Of a DNA stretch of 64,000 bases, positions 51,011-61,446 are shown piece by piece (the stretch's first letter is position 1; each line of letters starts with the position of its first letter). A model generated the notes under the pieces. It worked only from the letters and a program-made list of their open reading frames with translations, was not told where the DNA came from and searched no databases. The stretch spans positions 1-64,000 of the forward strand of contig JAVTVY010020328.1 of the NCBI GenBank assembly GCA_036873755.1. The letters run 5' to 3'. This DNA is from Hanleya hanleyi. Lineage: Eukaryota > Mollusca > Polyplacophora > Lepidopleurida > Hanleyidae. Made by a program: the position numbers and the translations under genes.

Positions 51011-51105
51011 GATACGGCATATCACGTTGGACACACCGGTTCTCGTAAAATCACCGAAGTTAAGCCTGGTCAAGACTTGGATGGGTGACCTCGTGCTGTA
51101 CTGCT
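51011..51105 (+). mobile_element. 5S rRNA-like sequence (SINE3-type head or 5S pseudogene)
   Basis: GATACGGCATATCACGTTGG, ACACCGGTTCTCGT, ATCACCGAAGTTAAGC, ACTTGGATGGGTGACC follow animal 5S rRNA order, with the A box and C box kept. Around nine bases are missing between AGTTAAGC and CTGGTCA, so it is not a functional 5S gene. The downstream sequence to about 51240 could be the SINE body. Confidence 0.7.
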
Positions 51106-51278
51106 GGGCTGATAGGTGTCCAGGGTAATAGGAACTGAGGGCGATAATAGTTGCTACGCTAATGACTCACCAGCGGTGACATCTGGGGAGGTTAATAGTA
51201 CCCACTGTCAATTAGAGACTGCATGCTATATAAATTCTCTCACGGTAGCACATACGGCCCCAAGTCATCTCTCGAGTA

Positions 51279-51345
51279 CACACTTAAATCATATCAAATC
51301 CTACTTCGTATCTCCTGTGAAGTTAGTCACACTGCCATGTGGTTT
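51279..51345. repeat. dispersed repeat (inverted copy of 33236-33300)
   Basis: ACACTTAAATCATATCAAAT, CCTACTTCGTATCTCCTGTG, TAGTCACACTGCCATGT is the reverse complement of 33236-33300 with few changes. Confidence 0.6.
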
Positions 51346-51639
51346 CACAGGCGGATTTTTTTTTTTCAAGATTAGAGGCAATATTTTGACATTATGTACA
51401 GGGCCAGTATGATCAGGAACTCATCTACCCGCAGACAGAAAGCGATGAACTTCCAATGTCCAGTATTATTTTTATTTTTCTTATCGCCTTCCTTGAAAAA
51501 AAAAAAAAAAAAAAAAATTCTGCCATCAAACAAAAGATAGTGCCACGGCACTGTAGCTCATCTGGCTGTAACTGGAGAAAATAGCTGTAAGAAATTTTTA
51601 CTAAAGAACTGCAACAGATGAGTTTCTAACTTGTGTTGT

Positions 51640-52258
51640 CCCCCCTACCGAACACTAAATGATCCATGTAGTAATTTCCTGAGATTTCCTGATAACAAAG
51701 TTTCATCGGAAATTCAAGACGCACCCATATTGGATTTTCGAAATGGACCAAAAAAGGTATCTTGCACAACTGGACCACAAGGGGAACCTGTGTACCTAAT
51801 TTGACAAAGATCCATGCAGTAATTTCCTGAGAATTCACGATAACAAAATTTCACGAGGAAATTCAAGATGGCCGCCTGGTGGCCATATTGGATTTTCGAA
51901 TCGTACCAGAAAAGGTAACTTGCACAACTAGACCCCAAGGGGAACCTGTGTACCCAATTTGAGAAAGATCCATGCAGTACTTCCTGAGAAATCACGATAA
52001 CAATGTTTCATGGGGAAATTCAAGATGGCCGCCTGGTGGCCATATTCGATATTCGATTTTCGAATCAAAGCAGAAAAAGAATCTTGCACAACTAGACCCC
52101 AAGGGGAACCTGTGTACCAAATTTGAGAAAGATCATGCAGTAGTTCCTGAGAATCGCGATAACAATGTTTCATCGGGAAATCCAAGATGACCACCTGGTG
52201 GCCATATTGGATTTTTGAATCAGACCACAAAAGTCATCTTGCACAACTAGACCCCGAA
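51640..52258 (+). repeat. 157-bp tandem array, first block (about 4 copies)
   Basis: Unit includes CCATGCAGTAGTTCCTGAGA, CAAGATGGCCGCCTGGTGGC, CATATTGGATTTTCGAATC, CTTGCACAACTAGACCCCAA. The same unit makes up the larger array at 54170-55835. Frames of 60-100 codons on either strand are repeat artefacts. Confidence 0.92.
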
Positions 52259-52400
52259 TTATCCGCGATCAACGTTTTGTGTCATGAGCTTATATCATAT
52301 CAGCTGCATGTGGGTCATAGTAATCGGATACCCCCAAAACGTTCCCCCCCCCCCCGCCCGCCCCACTTGCCATCTGCATAAAAGTTTTGTGCATTTGGAT

Positions 52401-52530
52401 GGAGTGAGTGAATATGATCCAACATAGCTTTCAACAATATTTCAGTCATTCCTCTTTACACTCGGAAACCCCACAGGTCCCCCAGTTAGTCTCCTAGCTC
52501 TTACCACATGCGGCACATACAGCCCTGGGC
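52401..52530. mobile_element. SINE-like dispersed repeat (TGAGTGAG family) fragment
   Basis: GGAGTGAGTGAATATGATCC, TTTCAACAATATTTCAGTCA, ACTCGGAAACCCCACAGG, CCAGTTAGTCTCCTAGCTCT. Matches 9712 and 30130 with a deletion. Confidence 0.6.
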
Positions 52531-53866
52531 AGGTCAACTCCTTTGCACAACAATTATAAAACGTAACCTTACATGAAGTAAATAATAAATGTGTCTGTAT
52601 ATCACATCTGGATACATTAACATTACAGTATGGAGGCTAAATACATGTACTGTATGTTCATCATTCCATGTAGTCTGTTCATCATTTATAAAATACATGT
52701 CAGGAAGATATACATATTTACATGCACTTGCATGTACTGTTCCCAAATTTTCCGAGTAATCAGAACAATACTCATTAGTTTAAATGGCTCTGGACTACAG
52801 GATCTACAAGTCTTTCTTGAAGGATCATGCAACTAAGATATTGGCGGCGACTCCTCTCTTCCATCGCATTGAAAACTTGAAAAGCTTCTTATAGTCGTGC
52901 TAATGGTGTTTTTATTCAGAATATATGTATCTTTGCATATACATGCACAATTTCCATAAAAGCTACGGCCCTTCGTTTATAGCTTTGCCATACGTCAGCC
53001 ATCTTGGACACGAAAACGTCTTCTGGCACTCTCCAGTCACCACGCATGGCTGCTCTGACCTATGACTGCGCGGGTGTAGCCTAACGAGAGATCCTGAAGG
53101 ATCTTGGCGCCCACCATTGTCCGATAATTGTAAGCTAATGACTAGAGGATCTTTTTGTCCATTGTTACTAAGAACAAACGATTGACTTGTAATTTTGTTT
53201 ACAGAATTTCGAATCTGAGCGAAAAGGATCAGAAAAGGCCACTGAAAAACACCAAGATATAATCTAAGTTTCAGGAGTTTCGAGATTTCTAGAAACTGTA
53301 CTTATGTCGGTTGTTATAATATTAGAGAAATGAGCAAAGTTAGTCTGAAAGTGAATGTACATGTACGGAGGATTCTTCGCCTTTGTTTCGTAGTATTTTT
53401 TTTATTTATTTTTTTGCACATGTCATCATTGGGTACTGGAAGCGAAGACCAATCTTCAATACTTAAGACCAATACTTAAGATTTTATAATTAAGAACGAA
53501 TGCTAATTCGGTTCTGTTTATACGGCTATTTTGAGATCTCTCTTTTAAGATACCATGCTCGAAAATAGTAAGATGGTACACTACTTAATACTGAAGGGAT
53601 CCGGTCCGTGCAGTAATGTTGAAACTTCGAAAGTGCCTGAATCATGATTATCTCCCTTGGATCGAAACATGCAGTCGTCTACAGTTGTCGAGTTGTGATT
53701 GACGTCCCTTCATGTAGCCGACCCGCCGGCAGACGGAAGGGTGGAGCAGTTCACTTGCTACTGCATGGACTAAAGAAAGCTGATTTAAAATTTGAAGAAA
53801 TACATTTTAATTCCGATTTATTTGAACTCCTTGATATGGAAGGTGAAGGTATGGATATTCTCTATA

Positions 53867-54075
53867 CGGTAATTCAATCACAGGAAGTTCACTTTTCAAC
53901 TCTGTTATTCAAACACAGAGAAAAAGTAACATTCCCATTCTCCATTCAAATTGAAGAAAAGTCATATAATGACAAAATGTGACACTTTGTGGCTGGTACA
54001 TGTACCATCAAGAATATTTCCAGATATGTCATTTTTGCTGCACTTCTGGTGATCGAATTATTAGGGGAATTACCG
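53867..54075. mobile_element. TA-flanked MITE, CGGTAATTCC family (209 bp)
   Basis: Left end CGGTAATTCAATCACAGGAA, right end TCGAATTATTAGGGGAATTACCG as two arms; TA at 53865-53866 and 54076-54077. Inner sequence is the inverse of the copy at 57446. It overlaps the end of an open frame at 53644-53982 that is therefore unlikely to be a gene. Confidence 0.85.
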
Positions 54076-54169
54076 TAGTCAATATATAGAATATGCCCCA
54101 CCGTTTGATCCGCCGACTCTTGTGATGGAACGTCACAACTCGAGAATACCGAATTAATTTGAAGCGTAA

Positions 54170-55915
54170 CTTGGATTTTCGAATCGGACCAAAAAAGGTA
54201 TCTTGCACAACTAGACCATACGGGGAACCTGTGTACCAAATTTGAGAAAGATCCATGCAGTACTTCCTGAGAAATCACAATAACAAATTTGCATGGGAAA
54301 ATCCAAGATGGCCGCCTGTTGGCCATATTGAATTTTCGAATCGGACCAGAAAAGGTATCTTGCACAACTAGACGACAAGGTGAACCTGTGTACCAAATTT
54401 AACAAAGATCCATGCAGTAGTTCCCGAGAAATCGCAATAACAAAGTTTCATGGGGAAATCCAAGGTGGCCGCCTGATGGACATACTGGATTTTGGAATCG
54501 GACCAGAAAAGTTATCTTGCACAATTGAACCTGTGTATCAAATGTGAGAACGATCCAGGCAGTACTTCCTGAGAAATCATGATAAAAAAATTTCATGGGG
54601 AAGTCTAAGATGGCCGCCATATTGGATTTTCGATTCGGACCGAAAAAGGCATCTTGCATATCAAGACCCTAAGGGGAACCTGTGTACCAAAATTGAGAAA
54701 GATCCATGGAGTAGTTCCTGAGAAACGATGATAAAGTTTCATGGGAAAATCCAAGATGCCTGCCTGGTGGCCATACTGGATTTTCAAATCGTACCAGGAA
54801 AGGTATCTTGCACAACTACATCCCAAGGGGAACTCGTGTACCAAATTTGAGAAAGATCCATGCAGTAGTTCCTGAGAAATCGCGATAACAAGGTTTCATG
54901 GGGTAATTCAAGATGGCTGCCTGGCGGCCATATTGGATTTTCGAATCGGACCAAAAAAAGGTATCTTGCACAACTAGACCCCAAGGGGAACCTGTGTACC
55001 AAATTTGAGAAAGACCCATGCAGTAGTTCCTGAGGAATCGCGATAACAAGGTTTCATGGGGGAAATCCAAGATGGCTGCCTGGTGGCCATATTGGATTTT
55101 CGAATCGGACCAGAAAAGGTATCTTGCACAACTAGACCCCAAGGGGAACCTGTGTACCAAATTTGAGAAAGATCCATGCAGTAGTTCCTGAGAAATCGCG
55201 ATAACAAGGTTTCATGGGGAAATCCAAGATGGCTGCCTGGTGGCCATATTGGATTTTCGGATCGGACCAAAAAAGGTTCTTGCACAACTAGACCCCAAGG
55301 GGAACCTGTGTACCAAATTTGAGAAAGATCCATGCAGTAGTTCCGGAGAAATCGCGATAACAAGGTTTCATCGGGAAATCCAAGATGGCTGCCTGGTGGC
55401 CATATTGGATTTTCGAATCAGACCGAAAAGGGTTTCCTGCACAACTAGGCCCCAAGGGGAACCTGTGTACCAAATTTGAGAAAGATCCATGCAGTAGTTC
55501 CTGAGAAATCGTGATAACAAGGTTTCATGGGGAAATCCAAGATGGCTGCCTGGTGGCCATATTGGATTTTCGGATCAGACCAAAAAAGGTTTCTTGCACA
55601 ACTAGACCCCAAGGGGAACCTGTGTACCAAATTTGGGAAAGATCCATGCAGTAGTTCCCGAGAAATCACGATAACAAGGTTTCATGGGGAAATCCAAGAT
55701 GGCTGCCTGGTGGCCATATTGGATTTTCGGATCGGACCAAAAAAGGTTTCTTGCACAACTAGACCCCAAGGGGAACCTGTGTACCAAATTTCAGAAAGAT
55801 CCGTGCAGTAGTTCCTGAGAAATCGCGATAACAAGAATTGTTTACGGACGGACGGACTGACTGACTGACGGACTGACGGACGACGGACCACGGACGAAAA
55901 GTGATGGTGGGCTAA
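54170..55915 (+). repeat. 157-bp tandem array, second block (about 10 copies) with GGACGG tail
   Basis: CCATATTGGATTTTCG recurs about every 157 bp (for example near 55092, 55250, 55407, 55562, 55720). Each unit has CAAGATGGCTGCCTGGTGGC. The array ends in GACGGACGGACTGACTGACTGACGG (55848 on), as the HINE-like elements do, but I found no matching 5' motif. Proteins predicted here are repeat artefacts. Confidence 0.92.
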
Positions 55916-55924
55916 AAATGCGGG

Positions 55925-57443
55925 ATTATGGTGAGATTTCTTGGAGTGTTTTGCTTTCTTTTTCACTTTCAATTGAAATCAAAACATCACACAGCAGGGT
56001 TGAATAAAATACCATTATATCGAGTCTGTTTGATAAAGAAGACTGACTGGTAAATGAGCGTTGTAAGATGATGTTATGGTTCTGGGCTACATGAATAATT
56101 GAATTCTGGTAGGGGTGTCCTGACAAATGGGAGACAACCCTGTTCTGAGGTTGGTACATGCACTTGCATACATATCTCAGCATTAATGCTTGAAAGTTGA
56201 GTATCAGTCAGGTAATTCACCGAATGGGAATTTGTAGATGGGCCCTTACTTTCTTCACAAATCGAATGACTCCTTAACCATATTTCCTAGTGGGGTTCTA
56301 AATTACCATAGCAATGGAGCTTTAAACTAATTGTGCTGCGGCCAGAAAGCTGATACGTGTCCATAGTGTTGGCCTCACGCCCACTGACTCCAGCCATCGG
56401 CCAAACAACGCATTATCAGTCTCATGGTGCATCATCATGTTTGTTTATTAAGAAGCGAGTAAATATTTACTCTGCTCTAAGAGTAGTATATACATTTAAT
56501 ATCCAACCGCTACTGTAAATAGGGAACTGGTAGAGTACATAATATATCATATATTTTAACTCTCCCCAGAGAAGTACTGATCAATGATATAATGGGGAAA
56601 GCAGCCCAAGATGGTATCAGCCATGCATGGCCATGATGGTAGTACCCTAGGGCAGAGACTAAAAACATCGCAATATCATATTTTGCAATAACATTCTATA
56701 ATCCTGTCCCAGGTGTGCAGTGCAAGTAGTACATGTAAGTTTTAGCATACACAATGTTCAGCGTTGTTCGATAGTCTACAAGCACAGTAGCTAAATAAAC
56801 CAAAATACACATGTAAATATTACTTTACCATGTGTAATTGTCACTGCATGATCGCAGTATATTCTCCGACGAAGATGATCGTGACGCACTCAATTATTTC
56901 CACAGATGGGTTATTTGTACGGCACAATACATGTACGGTAAACATGATGCTGTACGGTTAAAGCTTCAACAATTGATTCGTTCACCAGTCATGTTGCTAC
57001 CATAATCCCATATATTAACACTTTTACGCTTGTCTTGGACCACAATATAATATTAGATCATTCTGCGTCTAAATTTACACCTCATTTACATTCTCAAACT
57101 CTGACTTTCCATCATTCTCTCGGAAATTTGCGAAAATGAGGCATGAGTAGGCCTACATGAAATCTCTGAAAAGTCAGGGTACCTACTTATATAAGTTATA
57201 AAATTATCTTCACTGGTCGCAAAATAAGGATATTTCCTTTCCTATTGGATTATCTCCCTTTCCTAGGTTAAGACATAGGGATTTCTTTTAAACGCTTTCT
57301 AGCCGAGAATTTTGCACAGCACCATCGATCCAATTTGATAAATTTTGATAGACATTGTAATTATCTGCAAACAGTTAGAATATATGAAAAAAGTTAAATA
57401 CCATCTATATGAATTTTTCTTGAATATGCTTAAAAACTAGGGC
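55925..57443. other. intergenic, nothing recognised
   Basis: AT-rich sequence with short CATG/TGTACATG motifs. No ORF, repeat pair or RNA gene that I can support. Confidence 0.4.
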
Positions 57444-57445
57444 TA

Positions 57446-57666
57446 CGGTAATTCCCCTAATAATTCGATCACAGGAAGTGCAGCAAAAATGGCTTATATA
57501 TGGAAATATTCTTCATGACATCAGCTACAAAGAGTCAAATTTTTTCATTATATGAATTTTCTTCAGTTTGAAAGAAGAATGATACTGTTACTTTTTCTCT
57601 GTGTTCGAATAACAGAATTGAAACGTGAACTTCCTGTCATTGAATTATTACTAGGGGAATTACCGT
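57446..57666. mobile_element. TA-flanked MITE, CGGTAATTCC family (221 bp)
   Basis: Left end CGGTAATTCCCCTAATAATT, right end TTACTAGGGGAATTACCG; TA at 57444-57445 and 57667-57668. Terminal repeats of about 38 bp extend to TCACAGGAAGT. Inner sequence matches 53867-54075 in reverse. Confidence 0.9.
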
Positions 57667-58204
57667 ATTCCCCGTTTTCTGGGCTATCAAATTGAGCATG
57701 GGTCTACTTAACGTTGCCTACAGCTGAAAAATGCATACCAACCTATATTTTTTTTCTTTGATTTTCATCATATTACACAATTATGAATGCAACAACACAC
57801 ATTATTCAAAAGTTAATTACTTTGATTCACCACCAGTGGACATCCTTAATTTAGTTCAACCCCATCACTATGTTTAACAACCTTCATGCCTTCAAGTGCA
57901 AGTAAAACATTCACAAAACTTACATACATGTAAACAGGAGATTATAACTAAGATATGTGAAGTGACTATACGAAGTCTTACATGTGTTTATATCATTGCA
58001 TCCCAGATTTTCCCCTCGATTATATATATTTTTCTTAGAAAGCCATTGAGGTCGGTTAAAGAGGTACTTAAGCCCACACTCGTTTTTGAAGAACTGCACT
58101 CATGTTTTATTCACTGTCAAAATTGACATTACGGTATTTCCCCAAATAATTCAATCACAGGTAGTTCTTTTCAACTCTAGCTGTTAATATTGAAACAAAG
58201 AGAA

Positions 58205-59464
58205 TACGAAGCTGCGCATCTGAAAACCCCTCGGCTCTGGGCGCCAGCCATTCATAATGTATTCAATTTGAAGCAAGACTTCAGGAACACCAAGCAGTCA
58301 AGTGACAAATATACAGATTATGAAAAAATTTGCCATTAGAAATGGCCTCTAATGTTTATGTCCAATCAGAGAAGTCGGTATTCATTACATGTACATAAGT
58401 CTGTTGATGCATCGATGATGTATACCAAATTTTGTCATAGAGCATTTGAAAATTATCAGAGATAGAGATCATTAATGATTTCGCATAAATTAAAGATGGC
58501 CGCCCATCCTTCCCACCACTCAGAGAAACTGATGTGGTTATTCATTGCAAGTGTCTTGATACATGGATGCTGTATACCAAGTTTCATATAGAACACTGAA
58601 ATGCTATCAAAGATATATATCATCAAAGATTTTGCATAAATTAAAGATGGCCACCAAGGTTTCCGCCCAATCAGAAACACCAGAACTGCCATTTATCGTA
58701 AGTCTATTGATGCATCGATGATATATGCCAAATTTTACATCGAGCACTCGAACGGTATCAGAGATAGAGATCATTAATGATTTCGCATAAATTAAAGATG
58801 GCCGCCCATCCTTCCTGCCACTCTGAGGAACTGATGTGGTTATACATTGCAGGTCTCTTGATACATCGATGTTGTATACCAAGTTTCGTATAGAACACTT
58901 GAATGGTATCAAAGATATATATCATTAAAGATTTTGCATAAATTAAAGATGGCCGCCAAGGTTTCCACCGAATCAGGGAAACTGGTTTGGTCATTCTTTG
59001 AAGTTTCTTGATGCATCGATGATCTATACCAAGTTCACACACGGAACAGTGAAATGGTACCTAAGATACACAAGATTAATGATTTCGCATAAATTAAATA
59101 TGGCCGCCAAAGTTTTCAACCAATCAGGTCCAGATTCAATAGGGTTCTGGGTCATGAGCATATGGATGTGCAGTGCAAGTTTGGTGTGCCTAGGGTAAGT
59201 CGTTTCTAAAGATATCTTGGTAACGAGAAAGCTGTGATGGTTTCGTTAAATTACAGATGGCCGCCAAAGTTTCCAACCAATCAGGTCCAGATTCAATAGG
59301 GTTCTGCGTCACGCGCATACGGATGTGCACTGCAAGTTTGGTGTGCCTAGGGTAAGTCGTTCTGAAGATATCTTGGTAACGAGAAAGGTGTGACGGATGG
59401 ACGGACAGACAGACGTACATGACGACGACAATACCCTTCGGCCAAATTTTGGCCGAGGGGTAAA
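58205..59464 (+). mobile_element. HINE/pearl-like element with 151-bp tandem core
   Basis: 5' end TACGAAGCTGCGCATCTGAA then AACCCCTCGGCTCTG; core of about six 151-bp units; GGATGGACGGACAGACAGAC tail; 3' hairpin CCCTTCGGCCAAATTTTGGCCGAGGGG (59434-59460) then TAAA. The 5' ACCCCTCGGC is complementary to the hairpin arm. The host MITE gives both boundaries to within a few bases; no clear duplication, in line with A/A or T/T insertion of Helentrons. Confidence 0.85.
58330..59385 (+). repeat. 151-bp tandem repeat, about six to seven copies
   Basis: GCATAAATTAAAGATGGCC recurs at about 58484, 58635, 58786, 58937 and 59088. Units also share TTGATGCATCGATGATGTAT and ACCAAGTTTC. Minus-strand frames of 78-101 codons are artefacts. 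Confidence 0.92.
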
Positions 59465-59614
59465 AACTACATTCACATTCTTCATTCAAATTGAAGAAAA
59501 GTCAAATAATGACAAAATGTGACACTTTGTAGCTGGTGCCATGAAGAATAGTGCCAAATATAAGCCATTTTTGATGCCCTTCCAGTGATCAAATTATTAG
59601 GGGGAATTACAGTA

Positions 59615-61446
59615 ATTATAATATAAGCTATGAAATTTGCTGATGAAATGTTGATGTAACAATTATGGCCAAATCCAATCTTCCGAGATTAACCTTGCCA
59701 CGTTTGCATTAGAATATCATTTTTTTTCTTTCGTTCTGGTCAACTTTTTGTTGCATGTCCTCCTGTAAACATTTTGTGGTCAAACGGGCACCACAACTTA
59801 TAACTTCTTGTAAGTTATTGCCACATCTTCTGCAAGATGGCCCCCTGAAAGATGAATATTGCGATAATTTGTAGGAAGGTTGGGCAACTGAGTTGACCTA
59901 GAATATAGAGGTTGATTTTTCTCATAGATATCAAGAACTGTGATGTGTCGCCAATGATGTCCCCTGACTCTTCTCCCTGAATATATTCTTCTAGTTCCAT
60001 TTTTCATCTTTGAACTGGTAAGCTTATAAATATACATATACATAGATCTTTCATACATCATTTTCAAATACGCTCCAATAAACATGTTCAATGGACACAG
60101 CAGTTGTACATGTACAATGTACATTTTACATATAAAGATATTATGGATATTTGGAGATGGCCCCGAAATACCCAATGCAATTATTTGCCAATGTAGACTA
60201 AGCCATTTATATCAATTGTTACACATCTCTAGATAGATCTCCTTAATGGTATTTCTGTGGGAATCAGTGAGGACTTCTCTTGCAAATCGACAGGTCTCGA
60301 CTGATCTCAGTTCAGGCTTGGCATTTAAGCGCCGTCGAGGGTAGATATCGGAGTTTCTAACACAAAACATGGGACAAGTCGAGCCTGGTAAATTAAGTGG
60401 ACCTGAATCAATATCATGTATCTATTATTGAGAGAAGCTTTGTACATGGCCGACCGTGTTACCTATATTTGCGTATACCACCCTGCAGCCTAGATCTGTC
60501 AAGACGCGAACTATCTACTGATAATGGGTGAAAGCCCACATGGCGCTACGACTAACAGGATTCCGATGTTGGCTAATCGAACCTGGGGAGTTCAAAAGCC
60601 CAATGTATCGGAGGTATATCCTCAGACACAAGGACAGGCAAAGATGGGTCCGATTACCAGACAAGCGACATCAAGAGCTACAATGTACATGTAAATGTCA
60701 ACTGACATGCGCTAAATTCAAACACATCAATGACATCTTCTCCCATAAACTTGTAGGTGAAATATAGTCAGTTTGAAGTTTGATAGAAGTTGAAATTCCA
60801 TATTTCAAGAAAATTCCTGGAAGATTCCAGTTGGAACTTTTATAGGTGAACGGATTTGGTTAATTGTATACAATTGTGAGCCAATATATATCAGTTCTAA
60901 TGCACAGAAACGTAGTTCTTACACTTTGGAAATGGCAATTCATGGAATCAAGCACTTTACAAGGACTCAAATTCACATTTCAAGGACCTATCGACCTAGG
61001 AAAACCCACTTATGAAACAGAGTTGCACTACATTTTTCATCTTTTTTTTTTCTAATCTTTGCTGGCCTGAACATAAAATTAAGGGCTTTCAAGAACCTGT
61101 TTCCAAAATATGAATTTTTCAAGGACTTTCAATGGAGTATTATGGAATCTCGTGGTATATATTTGCAGAACAGTCGCACAATTTTTTCACAGTGTCCATG
61201 GTGTCACATCTCATTTCCCTGATTTACCATCTTGGTTTACCTAGATTGATACAAATATTCAGAAAGAAGTCGATAAATTGAATCTTTCGACAAATTCAAC
61301 ACCTGGAAGAAGCTGCCCCCAAGAAAGCAATGAAAAGCAACATGACCATGACATCTGCAATTTGTGTGTGACTGGATGTTGTTATTAGGACTAATGAATA
61401 ATAAAGTCCTTAATCCATGTACAGTTGTACTTGTAGATGTACATTA
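59615..61446. other. intergenic; two weak minus-strand ORFs, nothing recognised
   Basis: A minus-strand frame at 59798-60175 has a plausible-looking stretch (GTRRIYSGRRVRGHHWRHIT) but no splice or family support. Another frame overlaps it at 59815-60000. Near 60790-61150, repeated TTCAAGGAC / TTCCTGGAA motifs resemble the interior of the hAT-like elements at 15605 and 22714, so it may hold a decayed copy. Confidence 0.3.

Larger units (their letters stand above)
58132..59612. mobile_element. TA-flanked MITE, CGGTAATTCC family, split by a HINE-like element
   Basis: Left piece CGGTATTTCCCCAAATAATT ... CAAAGAGAA (to 58204); right piece AACTACATTCACATTCTTCA ... TCAAATTATTAGGGGGAATT (to 59612). 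Joined, it matches the 209-bp copy at 53867. The right terminus is mutated (ACAGTA for ACCGTA). Confidence 0.8.

Noticed and set aside
51011..51105. Functional 5S rRNA gene
   Set aside because: About nine bases of the conserved core are missing and the 3' stem half does not pair with the start, so it is a derived or dead copy.
53644..53982. 112-codon plus-strand ORF
   Set aside because: Its 3' third is the MITE 53867-54075 and no promoter, domain or splice evidence supports it.
54170..55972. Families of 60-139-residue proteins on the minus strand with repeated SSCARYLFWSDSKIQYGHQ-type blocks
   Set aside because: They are frames across the 157-bp tandem array, which lacks stops on that strand; different copies use different frames and there is no start or splice logic.
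58456..59042. Minus-strand ORFs with repeated WRPSLIYAKSLMI-type blocks
   Set aside because: Frames through the 151-bp tandem core of a HINE-like element.
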